NCBI RefSeq assembly: GCF_012641405.1
Contig: NZ_JABAII010000008.1
Coordinates: 124,001 to 188,000, forward strand
Source: Rhizobium sp. P40RR-XXII
GTDB lineage: Bacteria > Pseudomonadota > Alphaproteobacteria > Rhizobiales > Rhizobiaceae
Reading direction: 5' to 3'
Length of the DNA: 64,000 bases
Position 1 is the first letter of the stretch; every line of letters starts with the position of its first letter. Of this stretch, positions 33,742 to 42,533 are shown piece after piece. The position numbers were made by a program, and so were the translations under genes. A model generated the notes under the pieces. That model did not search any database. It saw nothing but the letters and a program-made list of their open reading frames with translations, and was not told the DNA's origin.

Positions 33742-34128
33742 TCAGGAGAGACTGTTGGACACTTCGATCAAGTTGTTGTCCGGATCGCGGAAATAAACCG
33801 AGAGAATGGGGCCGGTCGCGCCGGCCCGACGGACGGGACCTTCCTCGATGGCGACGCCCTCGGCATGCAAATGAGCGACGATGTCATCCAGCGGCGTGGT
33901 GCTGATGAAGCAAAGATCGGCGGAGCCCGGCGTCGGCTGCTTCGCCTTGGGCTCGAATTCATGTCCAACGCGATGCAGATTGATCTTCTGGTTGCCGAAG
34001 GTAAGAGCCTTGCGGCCCTCCCCGAAGGTTTCGATGCCCATGCCAAGGACGCGGGCATAGAAATCACAACTCTGTTCGATGCTCACAACCGTGAGCACGA
34101 GATGATCGAGATGGTCGATGCGGATCAT
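33742..34128 (-). CDS. VOC-family protein
   Basis: A 128-residue vicinal-oxygen-chelate protein with two modules. Likely metal ligands are His7 (RIDHLDHL), the His of INLHRVG and the Glu near the C-terminus (NLIEVSN). It resembles glyoxalase/virulence-type VOC proteins; the substrate is unknown. GGCAGGAGGCAG upstream supports the start. The MFS gene lies 14 bp upstream on the same strand, so they may be co-transcribed. Confidence 0.87.
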   Translation of the reverse strand: MIRIDHLDHLVLTVVSIEQSCDFYARVLGMGIETFGEGRKALTFGNQKINLHRVGHEFEPKAKQPTPGSADLCFISTTPLDDIVAHLHAEGVAIEEGPVRRAGATGPILSVYFRDPDNNLIEVSNSLS

Positions 34129-34142
34129 GGCTGCCTCCTGCC

Positions 34143-35426
34143 TTAACGGCGCGCTAGCCTAGCGATGGCAAGGGCACTGACGAGACACATTGCCAGCATC
34201 ACGAGGATGAAGGCAACCACGGCATTCCAGCCATCGGCAAGCCAGAAATAGCCGCCGACGGAGCCCGCAATGCTGGAACCGAGATAATAGGCCAGCAGGT
34301 AGAGCGACGAGGCATGCCCCTTAGCACCATGGGCCAGCCGTCCCACCAATGCGCTGGCGACGGAATGGGTCATGAAGAAGCCGATCGTCACCAGAACGAT
34401 GCCGAGAATGATCAGCGGCAAGGAGCTGGAAAGCGTCACCGCCGCCCCGAGTGCCGCGATCAGCACGCCGACCGGCAGCACGGCGAAATGGCCGATGCGA
34501 TCGCCGAGAAGACCAGCGACCCAGGAGGCGACGATACCGAAGAGATAGGCAGTGAAGATAAGGCCAAGCTCGGTCTGGTTGAGGTCATAGGGATCGGCGA
34601 CGAGGCGGAAGCCGGCATAATTATAGACCGTGACGAAGGAGCCCATGACAAGAAAGCCGATGGCAAAGAGCAGAGGCAACGCGGCATTGCGGAAATGACC
34701 ACCCCAGGCCTTTGCGTGGAAGGCGGCATCGAAGCCCTTGCGCGGAGTAAAATTGCGCGACGGTGGCAGGAGATAGAGGAAGCCGACGGCGGCGATCAGG
34801 CCGAGAATGCCGACGGCTGCGAGCGCCGGCCGCCAGCTCAAGGATTCGGCGATCGTGCCGGTGACCACACGGCCGGCCATGCCGCCGAAGGCGTTGCCGG
34901 CAATATAGAGGCCCATGGCGCCACCAAGGCCGCGTGGCTCGATCTCCTCGGCCAGATAGGTCATGGCGACAGCCGGGACACCGCCCAGCAAAATGCCCTC
35001 GAGCGCACGGACGACGAGCAGCATATGCCAGCTCGGCGACACCGCGCAGACGAGCGTACAGATCGCCGCGCCCAGCAGCGATATGAACATCAGGCTGCGG
35101 CGGCCGAGGCTTTCGGAAACGGCGGCGGCGCCAAAAATCGCAAAAGCCAGGAAGCCGGTCGAAAGCGACAGCGACAGCGAGCTTGCAGCCGGCGTAACGC
35201 CGAAATCCTCCGAGAAGATCGGCATCAGCGGCTGCACGCAATAGAGCAGCGAGAAGGTGGCAAACCCCGAGAGAAACAGCGCGATGGTCGCGCGGCGGAA
35301 GGCGGGCGTGCCGCGCGTCAGGAATTGGCGAGGATCGGCAGGCGGCTCGCTCCTGACGAGCGTCAATTCGGGACTGGACAGAACTTCGGAAGCAGTGGTT
35401 GCCTGCTTTCCAGCGGCGCGAAACAT
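34143..35426 (-). CDS. MFS transporter, YnfM-like
   Basis: A 427-residue major-facilitator protein with twelve predicted helices and the MFS motif A-like SESLGRRSLMF between helices 2 and 3. A polar 40-residue N-terminus precedes the first helix. It resembles YnfM/arabinose-efflux-type exporters. The divergent LysR gene 97 bp away is the expected regulator, a pairing also seen for ynfM/ynfL. The substrate is unknown. Confidence 0.88.
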   Translation of the reverse strand: MFRAAGKQATTASEVLSSPELTLVRSEPPADPRQFLTRGTPAFRRATIALFLSGFATFSLLYCVQPLMPIFSEDFGVTPAASSLSLSLSTGFLAFAIFGAAAVSESLGRRSLMFISLLGAAICTLVCAVSPSWHMLLVVRALEGILLGGVPAVAMTYLAEEIEPRGLGGAMGLYIAGNAFGGMAGRVVTGTIAESLSWRPALAAVGILGLIAAVGFLYLLPPSRNFTPRKGFDAAFHAKAWGGHFRNAALPLLFAIGFLVMGSFVTVYNYAGFRLVADPYDLNQTELGLIFTAYLFGIVASWVAGLLGDRIGHFAVLPVGVLIAALGAAVTLSSSLPLIILGIVLVTIGFFMTHSVASALVGRLAHGAKGHASSLYLLAYYLGSSIAGSVGGYFWLADGWNAVVAFILVMLAMCLVSALAIARLARR

Positions 35427-35522
35427 GGGGCACCCAACCTTTCTTGCCCTGAAATCTAGTCAGGTCCGCCTTATTAGTCCAATATATGGAACAGGCGATC
35501 TCAATAGCTTTTGGAGATAGCG

Positions 35523-36398
35523 ATGGAGCTGCGTCATATCCGCTATTTTCTGGCGCTCGCGGAAGCGGGAAACTTCACCCGTGCGGCCGCCAAGCTCGGC
35601 ATCGGCCAGCCGCCGCTCAGCCAGCAGATCCGGGACCTGGAAAACGAGGTGGGCGCGCAGCTGTTCCACCGCGTGCCGCATGGAGCTGAGCTGACGGTGG
35701 CCGGCGAAGCCTTTCTCACCGAAGCGAGAATGGCGGTCGATGCGGCTGAAAAGGCAAAGCTTGCCGCCCAGCGCGCCAATCGCGGCGAAATCGGCCGCCT
35801 CTCGCTCGGTTTCACCGCCTCTTCCGCCTTCAACACCATCGTCACGGCGACCATTCGCGAGTTTCGGGGACACTGGCCGGAGGTGCGGCTGTCGCTGACC
35901 GAGATGAATACCAATGCGCTGATGGAGCGGCTGATACGAGGCGAGATCGACGCCGCCTTCATCCGCCCGGGCCTTGAAGATCCGAGAGACGTGCGGCTGA
36001 AGCGTTTTGCCGATGAGCCGATGCTGATCGCGCTGCCGGCTCATCATCCGCTGGCGAAAAAGGAGCGCGTGCCGATCGCGGCACTGGCCGGTGAACCCTT
36101 CATTCTCTTCCCGCGCATGGTGGGGCTCAGCCTCTATGACGATATTGTCGCCGCCTGCCGCGAGGCGGGCTTCGACCTGGTGGTGACGCAGGAGGCACCG
36201 CAAATCCCCTCCGTCGTCAATCTCGTCGCCGCCAATCTCGGCGTCTCCATCGTTCCCGCTTCGATCGCGCAGATCAAGCTCGATGGCGTCGCCTATCGAC
36301 AGATCGACGGGCCGCCGGTGGTGGCGCGGCTCGGCCTTGCCAGCCTCAAGGCGCAACGATCGCCGGTCATTGCCAATCTCATGAACCTGATTGCGTAA
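35523..36398 (+). CDS. LysR-family regulator, divergent from the MFS gene
   Basis: About 291 residues: an N-terminal winged helix (MELRHIRYFLALAEAGNFTRAA...LGIGQPPLSQQIRDLE) and a periplasmic-binding-like effector domain. The N-terminus is that of the BenM/CatM/YnfL group. ATG 35523 follows TTGGAGATAG. It probably controls the divergent MFS exporter. The effector is unknown. Confidence 0.9.
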   Translation: MELRHIRYFLALAEAGNFTRAAAKLGIGQPPLSQQIRDLENEVGAQLFHRVPHGAELTVAGEAFLTEARMAVDAAEKAKLAAQRANRGEIGRLSLGFTASSAFNTIVTATIREFRGHWPEVRLSLTEMNTNALMERLIRGEIDAAFIRPGLEDPRDVRLKRFADEPMLIALPAHHPLAKKERVPIAALAGEPFILFPRMVGLSLYDDIVAACREAGFDLVVTQEAPQIPSVVNLVAANLGVSIVPASIAQIKLDGVAYRQIDGPPVVARLGLASLKAQRSPVIANLMNLIA

Positions 36399-36420
36399 TT
36401 AGCCAGCTATTTGTTTTCAA

Positions 36421-36464
36421 GTAATTCCCGACGCAAAGCCGCTTCATACTTTTGCTGGAATTAC
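36421..36464. repeat. Divergent copy d of the dispersed palindromic repeat
   Basis: Only the core is recognisable, starting GTAATTCCCGACG and ending TGGAATTACTCC; the terminal arms have matching changes (GTAATTCC against GGAATTAC), which keeps the pairing. The last bases provide the TAA stop of the convergent LysR gene (36461-36463). Confidence 0.75.
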
Positions 36465-37363
36465 TCCCGTTCCCAATAGGGCGGATCGCCGAAGGCCTTC
36501 TTCAGATGATCCGCGATCGCCCGGAGCTTGGCCGAGGGATTGCGCCCTTCCGGATGGGCCATGAAGATGAATTCCGGCTCCGGCCGATAGCCGACATCGA
36601 TTTCGACGAGCCGCCCCTCCCTCACCGAAGGCCCCGCGATGAAGGCCGGCAGCAAGGCAATGCCGAGCCCGGCAATCGCGGCGTCGTGGAGAACATCGCC
36701 GTTATTGACGCCCAGAGCCAGCTTCGCACGGATGACCATAGCACCGTCTGGTCCCTGGAAACGCCAGTCTGCGACGCCGCGATTGGTGTAAAAAATACCG
36801 CGATGGTCCTCAAGATCGGAGAGCGAAGCGGGCTTGCCGCGGCGTGTCAGATAATTCGGCGAAGCCACGAGAAGGCGGCGGCTGCGGGCGAGCTTCCATG
36901 CGATCAGGCGCGAGTCGGCAATCAAGCCATTACGAATAATTGCGTCATAGCCATCCGAAGCAGCATCGACCCGGCGATCGTCAAGATCAAGCGTCAGTTC
37001 GATTTTCGGATGCTCGGCAAGAAACGGATAGAGAGCCGGCCCCAGATGCAGGCGGCCGAAGGCGACAGGCGCGGCGATGCGCAGCGGCCCCATCAACGTG
37101 CCGCGCCGCTCGGCGAGATCGGCCGCAGCCTCGCGCACCTCCTGCGCGATGCGGGTCGCGCGCTGCAGAAAAGCGGCGCCATCCTCCGTCAGGGTCAGCT
37201 TGCGGGTCGTGCGGTGAAGCAGGGTTGCCCCCAACGTTTTCTCCATTTCCGACAGCCGTTCACTGACGACGGATTTCGACAGGCGCAGGCGTCGCGCCGC
37301 CTCGCTGATCGAGCCGGCCTCGGCTACGGTTACGAACGTCACGATCCCATCGATCTTCAGCAT
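36461..37363 (-). CDS. LysR-family regulator, divergent from the SDR gene
   Basis: A 300-residue LTTR (MLKIDGIVTFVTVAEAGSISEAARRLRLSKSVVSERLSEME at the start, given here only for orientation in parts: MLKIDGIVTF, then SKSVVSERL). It is of the PA0477/DsdC-like single-target type and is divergent from an SDR gene 119 bp away, its likely target. Its stop codon lies in the end of an intergenic repeat. Confidence 0.88.
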   Translation of the reverse strand: MLKIDGIVTFVTVAEAGSISEAARRLRLSKSVVSERLSEMEKTLGATLLHRTTRKLTLTEDGAAFLQRATRIAQEVREAAADLAERRGTLMGPLRIAAPVAFGRLHLGPALYPFLAEHPKIELTLDLDDRRVDAASDGYDAIIRNGLIADSRLIAWKLARSRRLLVASPNYLTRRGKPASLSDLEDHRGIFYTNRGVADWRFQGPDGAMVIRAKLALGVNNGDVLHDAAIAGLGIALLPAFIAGPSVREGRLVEIDVGYRPEPEFIFMAHPEGRNPSAKLRAIADHLKKAFGDPPYWERE

Positions 37364-37482
37364 CGTTCGGAAACTCCGAATTCGAATTCCTCTTTTTACA
37401 GACTAATCCGAACGATCGGAAAAGGCCATCTTCCACGTATCGGAGAAACCGAAAGACACGTCCTCACACAGGAGATGGAACA

Positions 37483-38247
37483 ATGAACCGCTTGAATGGA
37501 AAAGTCGCAATCGTCACCGGTGCCAGCTCCGGCATCGGCCGCACCACGGCAAAGCTCTTCGCCACCGAAGGCGCCAAGGTTATCGTCGGCGCTCGCCGCA
37601 TCGCAGAACTGGAAAGCCTTGCCGCTGAGATCAAAGGCGCCGGCGGTGAGGCAGCCGTATTGGCCGGCGATGTACGCTCGGAAGATTACCACAAGGCGCT
37701 GGTCGCCCTTGCGGTCGAGCGCTACGGGAAGCTCGATATTGCCTTCAACAATGCCGGCACGCTCGGCGAGGCCGGCCCGAGCACCGAGGTTTCAGAGGCA
37801 GGCTTTGCCGAAGCGCTGGCGATCAACCTCACCGCGTCGTTCCTGGCGGCCAAGCACCAGATTGGCGAAATGATCAAGCACGGCGGTGGTTCTGTGATTT
37901 TCACGTCGACCTTTGTCGGCCACACCGTCAGCTTCCCGGGCGTTGCCGCCTATGCCGCCAGCAAATCCGGCCTGATCGGCCTGACGCAAACGCTGGCCGC
38001 CGAATTTGGGCCGCAGAATGTGCGCGTCAATGCCGTACTGCCGGGCGCTGTTGATACCGATATGTACCGCGAAATGAACGACACGGCCGAAAAGCAGGCC
38101 TTCATAACCAATCTGCATGCGCTGAAGCGCGTCGCCGGTCCCGAAGAGATTGCTCGCTCGGTCCTCTATCTCGCCTCCGATGACGCAAGCTTCGTCAGCG
38201 GCACGGCTTCGCTCGTCGACGGCGGCCTATCGATCACGCGTACCTGA
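37483..38247 (+). CDS. Short-chain dehydrogenase/reductase
   Basis: A 254-residue classical SDR with cofactor motif TGASSGIG (12-19), NNAG, and the catalytic Tyr-Lys pair YAASK preceded by the Ser of FTSTFVG. An Ala-Arg-Arg after beta-strand 2 (VGARRIAEL) suggests NADP preference. The substrate is unknown. A perfect 15-bp hairpin follows the gene and may terminate it. Confidence 0.92.
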   Translation: MNRLNGKVAIVTGASSGIGRTTAKLFATEGAKVIVGARRIAELESLAAEIKGAGGEAAVLAGDVRSEDYHKALVALAVERYGKLDIAFNNAGTLGEAGPSTEVSEAGFAEALAINLTASFLAAKHQIGEMIKHGGGSVIFTSTFVGHTVSFPGVAAYAASKSGLIGLTQTLAAEFGPQNVRVNAVLPGAVDTDMYREMNDTAEKQAFITNLHALKRVAGPEEIARSVLYLASDDASFVSGTASLVDGGLSITRT

Positions 38248-38276
38248 CCGCCCGGCATCGGCAACTTCGGAACACG

Positions 38277-38317
38277 GACATGATCCCGCAAACATGAATT
38301 GGTTGCGGGATCATGTC
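38277..38317. terminator. Perfect 15-bp hairpin after the SDR gene
   Basis: GACATGATCCCGCAA (38277-38291) pairs perfectly with TTGCGGGATCATGTC (38303-38317) around an 11-base loop. It resembles the rhizobial CATGATCCCG repeat family and lies between convergent genes. There is no T-run, so termination is possible but not shown. Confidence 0.65.
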
Positions 38318-38378
38318 GCAGAAATGATTTGAATAGAGAAGGACGGGCCGTGGATCTGTTTTCCTTGCGGCCTTCCAC

Positions 38379-38834
38379 TCAGAACATCGTATTGCTGTTC
38401 TTCGATGTCTCTGGGATCGGCTGCACCGAATCCCAATGTTCCTGGATCTTGTTATCCTCGACCCGGAAGATATCGACGATGGCGCTGCCTCGATCGCCCG
38501 GCTGGCGAATGGCGTGGACGCGCAGGATCACGTAATCGCCGTCGACCATCACGCGCTTGATCTCGCTCTTCGACTGCGGATAGTTTTTCTTCAGGTAGTC
38601 GAGGAAGCCACGCAGGCCTTCGGGGCCATCGGCGGCAAGAGGGTTGTGCTGGATGTATTTGCCCAGGTATTTGGAAGCCGCGTCGAAGTCCTTGTCGTTC
38701 AGCGCCTTCTGGTAGAAATCCAGAACGATCTCCTTGTTCTTTTGCTCTTGCGGGGAATAAGCACGTTCGGCAAAAGCCGGCATGGCGGCGGCCATGATTG
38801 GCAGGGCGATCATCGCGACTTTCATCAGTTTCAA
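38379..38834 (-). CDS. Exported SnoaL/NTF2-like protein
   Basis: About 151 residues with a signal peptide (LKLMKVAMIALPIMAAAMPAFA) and a SnoaL-like cone domain: KEIVLDFYQKALNDKDFDAA, YIQHNPLAADG, and a C-terminal segment KIQEHWDSVQP. Such secreted proteins are common and usually unassigned. I chose TTG 38834 because GAAGGAG lies seven bases upstream; ATG 38825 is the alternative and has a spacing of 16. Confidence 0.8.
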   Translation of the reverse strand: MKLMKVAMIALPIMAAAMPAFAERAYSPQEQKNKEIVLDFYQKALNDKDFDAASKYLGKYIQHNPLAADGPEGLRGFLDYLKKNYPQSKSEIKRVMVDGDYVILRVHAIRQPGDRGSAIVDIFRVEDNKIQEHWDSVQPIPETSKNSNTMF

Positions 38835-39061
38835 GGCGTTACTCCTTCGATCGTTAACGCGCTCAGATTTGTCGAGCCGGAGGACCCACGCAAATGACAA
38901 GTAGGTGATGCCGGTGTGATCGCCTGCCTGGAATACCAACAAGACGGATCATTTGCGTCGCAATCACCGACACGTCGACCTCGAACGAAGCACGCCGCGA
39001 TTGCCTATGACACGCCAAAGGCTTAGGCTTATCGGCAAAAGAACAGGCGACGGGTTCAGGC

Positions 39062-40273
39062 ATGGTTCTCGCAGGAAAGCGCATCCTTCTCATCATCTCC
39101 GGCGGCATTGCGGCTTATAAGAGCCTCGATCTCATCCGCCGGCTGCGCGAGCGCGGCGCGAGCGTGCGGCCGGTGATGACATCAGGCGCGCAGGAGTTCA
39201 TTACGCCGCTTGCCGTCGGCGCGCTTGCCGCCGACCATGTCTTCACCGATCTGTTTTCACGTCAGGACGAGCAAGATATCGGCCATATCAGGCTGGCGCG
39301 CGACTGCGACCTGGTGCTGATCGCGCCTGCTACCGCCGATCTGCTCGCCAAGATGGCAAACGGGCTGGCGGACGATCTGGCCTCGACCATATTGCTTGCC
39401 ACGGACCAGCCCGTCCTTGCCGCGCCGGCGATGAACCCGAAGATGTGGGCTCATCCGGCGACCAAGCGCAATGTCGAGACGCTGCGCAGCGACGGCATCG
39501 CCTTCGTCGGGCCGATGACCGGCGAAATGGCCGAGAGCGGCGAGAGCGGCGCGGGCCGAATGGCGGAACCGCTCGATATCGTCGCGGCGGCCGAGAGGCG
39601 GCTGGATGACGGCGCCAAGCCGCTTGCCGGCAAGAAGGCGGTCGTCACCTCCGGTCCGACGCATGAGCCGATCGATCCCGTGCGCTATATCGCCAACCGC
39701 TCGTCGGGACGGCAGGGCCATGCAATTGCCGCAGCGCTTGCAGCACTCGGCGCCGATGTCACCCTCGTATCCGGCCCCGTCACCATACCCGATCCGGTCG
39801 GCCTCAACGTCATCCATGTCGAGCGGGCGGACGAGATGCGCGACGCGGTGCTCACAGCCCTTCCCGCTGACATCGCTGTCATGGTGGCGGCGGTCGCCGA
39901 CTGGCGCGTCGCCTCCGCATCGGACCAGAAGATCAAGAAACATCCGGGCGAGTCGATCCCGACGCTGGCGCTCACGGAAAATCCCGACATATTGAAGACG
40001 GTCGGCCACCATACGCAGCGGCCGAAACTCGTCATCGGCTTTGCCGCCGAAACGCAGGATGTCGAGAGCAATGCCCGCGCCAAGCTGGAGCGCAAGGGCG
40101 CCGACTTCATCGTCGCCAACGATGTCTCACCCGCAACCGGCATCATGGGCGGCACGCGGAATCGCGTGAAGATCATCAGCCATGACGGGGTCGTGCAGTG
40201 GCCCGACCTCGACAAGGATGAAGTGGCCGTGCGGCTGGCGACGCTGATAGCGGCTCAGTTTACGCACGGATAG
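39062..40273 (+). CDS. coaBC: Bifunctional CoaBC (phosphopantothenoylcysteine synthetase/decarboxylase)
   Basis: A 403-residue fusion. The N-terminal CoaC part (about 1-185) is a flavoprotein decarboxylase with APAMNPKMW and the active-site loop PMTGEMAESGESGAGRM. The C-terminal CoaB part (about 188-400) ligates cysteine to phosphopantothenate (TSGPTHEPIDPVRYI, FAAETQ). It makes 4'-phosphopantetheine for coenzyme A. It overlaps the end of the convergent amidotransferase by 14 bp. The usual partner dut is 12 kb away. Confidence 0.96.
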   Translation: MVLAGKRILLIISGGIAAYKSLDLIRRLRERGASVRPVMTSGAQEFITPLAVGALAADHVFTDLFSRQDEQDIGHIRLARDCDLVLIAPATADLLAKMANGLADDLASTILLATDQPVLAAPAMNPKMWAHPATKRNVETLRSDGIAFVGPMTGEMAESGESGAGRMAEPLDIVAAAERRLDDGAKPLAGKKAVVTSGPTHEPIDPVRYIANRSSGRQGHAIAAALAALGADVTLVSGPVTIPDPVGLNVIHVERADEMRDAVLTALPADIAVMVAAVADWRVASASDQKIKKHPGESIPTLALTENPDILKTVGHHTQRPKLVIGFAAETQDVESNARAKLERKGADFIVANDVSPATGIMGGTRNRVKIISHDGVVQWPDLDKDEVAVRLATLIAAQFTHG

Positions 40274-41075
40274 CGGCTATCGGCGGACGCTCTGCGGATG
40301 CGCGCTCTTCCGGCTGGAAGGGCGTGACATGGACGCCGGTCTCATCGATCATGACGGCGCTGCCATCTGGAATTTCGCGCCAGGCATCGATGTCGTCGTT
40401 CAGCGGCTCCGACACGAGGCAGTATCCCGCGCCGACTGGCGAGGCATAGAGCGTCGGCGCCTTGCGGTCGGTCGCATAGCGGATGGCGTAGAGCGACTTT
40501 CCGTCGGAGAAGGCGGCCGTGAAGCGCACCAGCACCGAGCCAGTCCGATGCAACGACAGCCCTTCGACGAAGCCGATGGTCTGAGCGATCGCCGCAATCG
40601 GATTGGTCGCCAAACCGAACTGCATCGCCAGCAGGAACAAGAGCTCGGAATCGGTTGTGCCGCTGCGGGCATGAAACAACCGGTCGTCGAGCATGGCTTC
40701 CATCGGCCGGCGCAGGCGATCGAAGTTGGAAATCTGGCCGTTGTGCTGGAACGACCAGTTTTCGAAGACGAAGGGATGGCAATTGTCCCGCCGCGTGCCA
40801 CCGCCTGTTGCGGCGCGGACATGGGCGAGAAAGAGCGGCGAGCTGATCTGCCGCGCCAGGCTCTTCAGATTACAATCGGACCAGGCCGGCAGGATGTCCC
40901 GATAGCGGCCCGGCTCCGGCCGATCGCCATACCAGGCGATGCCGAAACCATCACCGTTGGTTGCCGTCTTGGCGCGCGTGGCGCAATGGGATTGTTCGAT
41001 CAGGGAGTGGGCGGGCGAAGACACCAGCTCCTCCAGATAGAGGGGGTCTCCACGATAGGCTGCCCAGCGACACAT
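40260..41075 (-). CDS. Class II glutamine amidotransferase, YafJ type
   Basis: A 271-residue Ntn-hydrolase glutaminase-domain protein. The nucleophile is Cys2 (MCRWAAYRG) and the segments NHNGQISNFDRL-like (QHNGQISNFD) and GTTDSELLF match class II amidotransferases of the YafJ/EgtC group. EgtC in that group acts on a gamma-glutamyl ergothioneine intermediate, but this protein is closer to YafJ by general form, and no egtB or egtD is nearby. The function is unassigned. Confidence 0.85.
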   Translation of the reverse strand: MCRWAAYRGDPLYLEELVSSPAHSLIEQSHCATRAKTATNGDGFGIAWYGDRPEPGRYRDILPAWSDCNLKSLARQISSPLFLAHVRAATGGGTRRDNCHPFVFENWSFQHNGQISNFDRLRRPMEAMLDDRLFHARSGTTDSELLFLLAMQFGLATNPIAAIAQTIGFVEGLSLHRTGSVLVRFTAAFSDGKSLYAIRYATDRKAPTLYASPVGAGYCLVSEPLNDDIDAWREIPDGSAVMIDETGVHVTPFQPEERASAERPPIAAIRA

Positions 41076-41409
41076 GCGTCTTTATACTCCGATTCCCGCT
41101 GTATTCCTGTCCCGCGGGAGAATGGCAAATCTTGGACGATTGTTTATGCGGAATGGGTAATAAAGTCTTAATTTTCCATCGCCTGCGGCGCAAGACGACA
41201 GATATTTGACGCTTCGTCCGATCACATTCCGCATCGAAACATTTTCTTCGTGAAGCCCGATGTCATAGGGCTTTTCGCTGGGATGTGCCGGGCATGGGCA
41301 TTTCACTGCGACAACAAGTGTGAAGCTTTCCAAGACCATGCCTCTTGCATCGGGTCAAATTTAAGCTACGTTTAGCCTGTCTGAAACGTAACGAAAGGAA
41401 GGTGATCCA
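41076..41409 (+). other. Intergenic region with candidate promoter for a small ORF
   Basis: About 330 bp without a gene. TTGCAT (41345-41350) and TACGTT (41367-41372), 16 bp apart, are a weak sigma-70-like candidate about 40 bp before the 24-codon ORF. Nothing else could be assigned. Confidence 0.35.
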
Positions 41410-41484
41410 ATGTCTAGTGAGATTTCGGTCTTTGTATACGGCATGGAAATGGTTGTGAACGTTGCGAGGCAGCCCTCGCTCTAA
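41410..41484 (+). CDS. 24-residue small protein or leader peptide upstream of otsB
   Basis: ATG 41410 is preceded by AAAGGAAGGTGA, a strong ribosome-binding site, and encodes 24 residues before TAA. The peptide begins MSSEISVFVYGMEMVV and ends RQPSL; five of its residues are Val. Three hairpins follow, the last an intrinsic terminator at 41542-41566. The arrangement of short ORF, alternative pairings and terminator looks like a leader-peptide attenuator in front of otsB, or a small mRNA/sRNA with its own terminator. I do not recognise the peptide. Confidence 0.55.
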   Translation: MSSEISVFVYGMEMVVNVARQPSL

Positions 41485-41541
41485 CCACCACCTTCCCGAA
41501 GCGTTTGTCGCTTCAGGCCAGTTACGGGCCAAAGCTCATGG

Positions 41542-41566
41542 GGGGTCGCTTCAGGCGGCCCCTTTT
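41542..41566 (+). terminator. Terminator or attenuator between the small ORF and otsB
   Basis: GGGGTCGC (41542-41549) and GCGGCCCC (41555-41562) form an 8-bp stem with one G-U pair, loop TTCAG, followed by TTTT. The 12-mer GTCGCTTCAGGC occurs here (41545-41556) and also at 41507-41518, so GAAGCG (41498-41503) can pair with either copy. Pairing with the downstream copy would break this terminator. Confidence 0.75.
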
Positions 41567-41626
41567 GATTTCCAGCCGTTCGTTTTTTTCCTTGCCAAAT
41601 GGGAAGAGCGCCTTAGCTAACCCTGC

Positions 41627-42421
41627 ATGTCTTCTCAGGAACAGCCCGAACAGGGTGAAGCCAAGCCGAGGCCGCTGAACGAGCCGGCCCTTACCGCACT
41701 CTCATTGTATCCTCAGGACTGGGCGCTGTTCCTCGATATCGACGGAACCTTGCTCGATCTCGCCGAAAGGCCGGAAGCGATCGTCGTGCCCGACTATCTG
41801 CCTGGCACGCTTCATGCGCTCTCCCGCCAGCTCGGCGGCGCGCTGGCCTTGGTGACGGGCCGCGCCATCGAATTCGTCGACCCCCTTTTTGCCCCTTTCC
41901 GCTTCCCCGTCGCCGGCCTGCATGGCGCGGAACGGCGCGATGCGGCGGGCCGGCTGCGGCGTGCGCATATTCCGCCCGCCTTCCAAGCGATGAAGCAGAC
42001 CATTGCATACGAGGCCCAGGCCTGGCCCGGTACCATCGTCGAGGACAAGGGGGCCGCGGTCGCCGTTCACTTCCGCCATGCACCCGCATACGAGGCCGAA
42101 ATCGGCGAAGCCATGCAACGCCATCTGGAGGAAGCCGGTCCCGACTGGAACCTTCAACGCGGCAAGATGGTGATCGAAATCTGCCCGGCGCACGCCAGCA
42201 AGGGACATGCCGTCGAGGCGTTTCTTGCCGAAGCCCCCTTTGAGGGACGCCGCCCGGTTGCGATCGGCGATGACGTGACCGACGAGACGATGTTTGCCGC
42301 TGCCAACCGTCTCGGCGGCCAATCCGTGCGCATCGGCGATGCCAACGGAAAAACGCTGGCGCGTGCATCCATTGGCTCACCTGCGCGTTTAAGGGACGTG
42401 CTGGGAACGCTCGTCAAGTAA
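41627..42421 (+). CDS. otsB: Trehalose-6-phosphate phosphatase
   Basis: A 264-residue HAD-superfamily phosphatase with motif I LFLDIDGTLLDL (nucleophile Asp), motif II VTGRA and motif IV GDDVTDETMF. It dephosphorylates trehalose-6-phosphate to trehalose, an osmoprotectant and desiccation protectant in rhizobia. otsA follows on the same strand after a dispersed repeat. An attenuator-like structure lies upstream. Confidence 0.95.
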   Translation: MSSQEQPEQGEAKPRPLNEPALTALSLYPQDWALFLDIDGTLLDLAERPEAIVVPDYLPGTLHALSRQLGGALALVTGRAIEFVDPLFAPFRFPVAGLHGAERRDAAGRLRRAHIPPAFQAMKQTIAYEAQAWPGTIVEDKGAAVAVHFRHAPAYEAEIGEAMQRHLEEAGPDWNLQRGKMVIEICPAHASKGHAVEAFLAEAPFEGRRPVAIGDDVTDETMFAAANRLGGQSVRIGDANGKTLARASIGSPARLRDVLGTLVK

Positions 42422-42462
42422 TCCGTCGATCACTTCGGCGCCCTCCAGCTTCTTAGTTTCCC

Positions 42463-42510
42463 GCAATTCCGAACGAAAAACCGCTGCGCACTTTTCCTGG
42501 AATTGCTTTA
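42463..42510 (+). repeat. Dispersed palindromic repeat copy e, between otsB and otsA
   Basis: Core from GCAATTCCGAACG to GGAATTGC (42463-42506), followed by TTTA. It sits inside the otsBA unit, 24 bp before the otsA start, so it would be present in a joint transcript as a hairpin. Confidence 0.8.
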
Positions 42511-42533
42511 GCCTTCTCGAAAGGAAGTTACCG

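Noticed and set aside
34314..35459. Open frame antisense to the MFS transporter
   Set aside because: Low-complexity charged composition typical of the reverse complement of a membrane-protein gene.
40260..41075. EgtC, an ergothioneine biosynthesis amidotransferase
   Set aside because: Tempting because of the catabolic operon, but no egtB or egtD is nearby and the protein looks like a general YafJ type.
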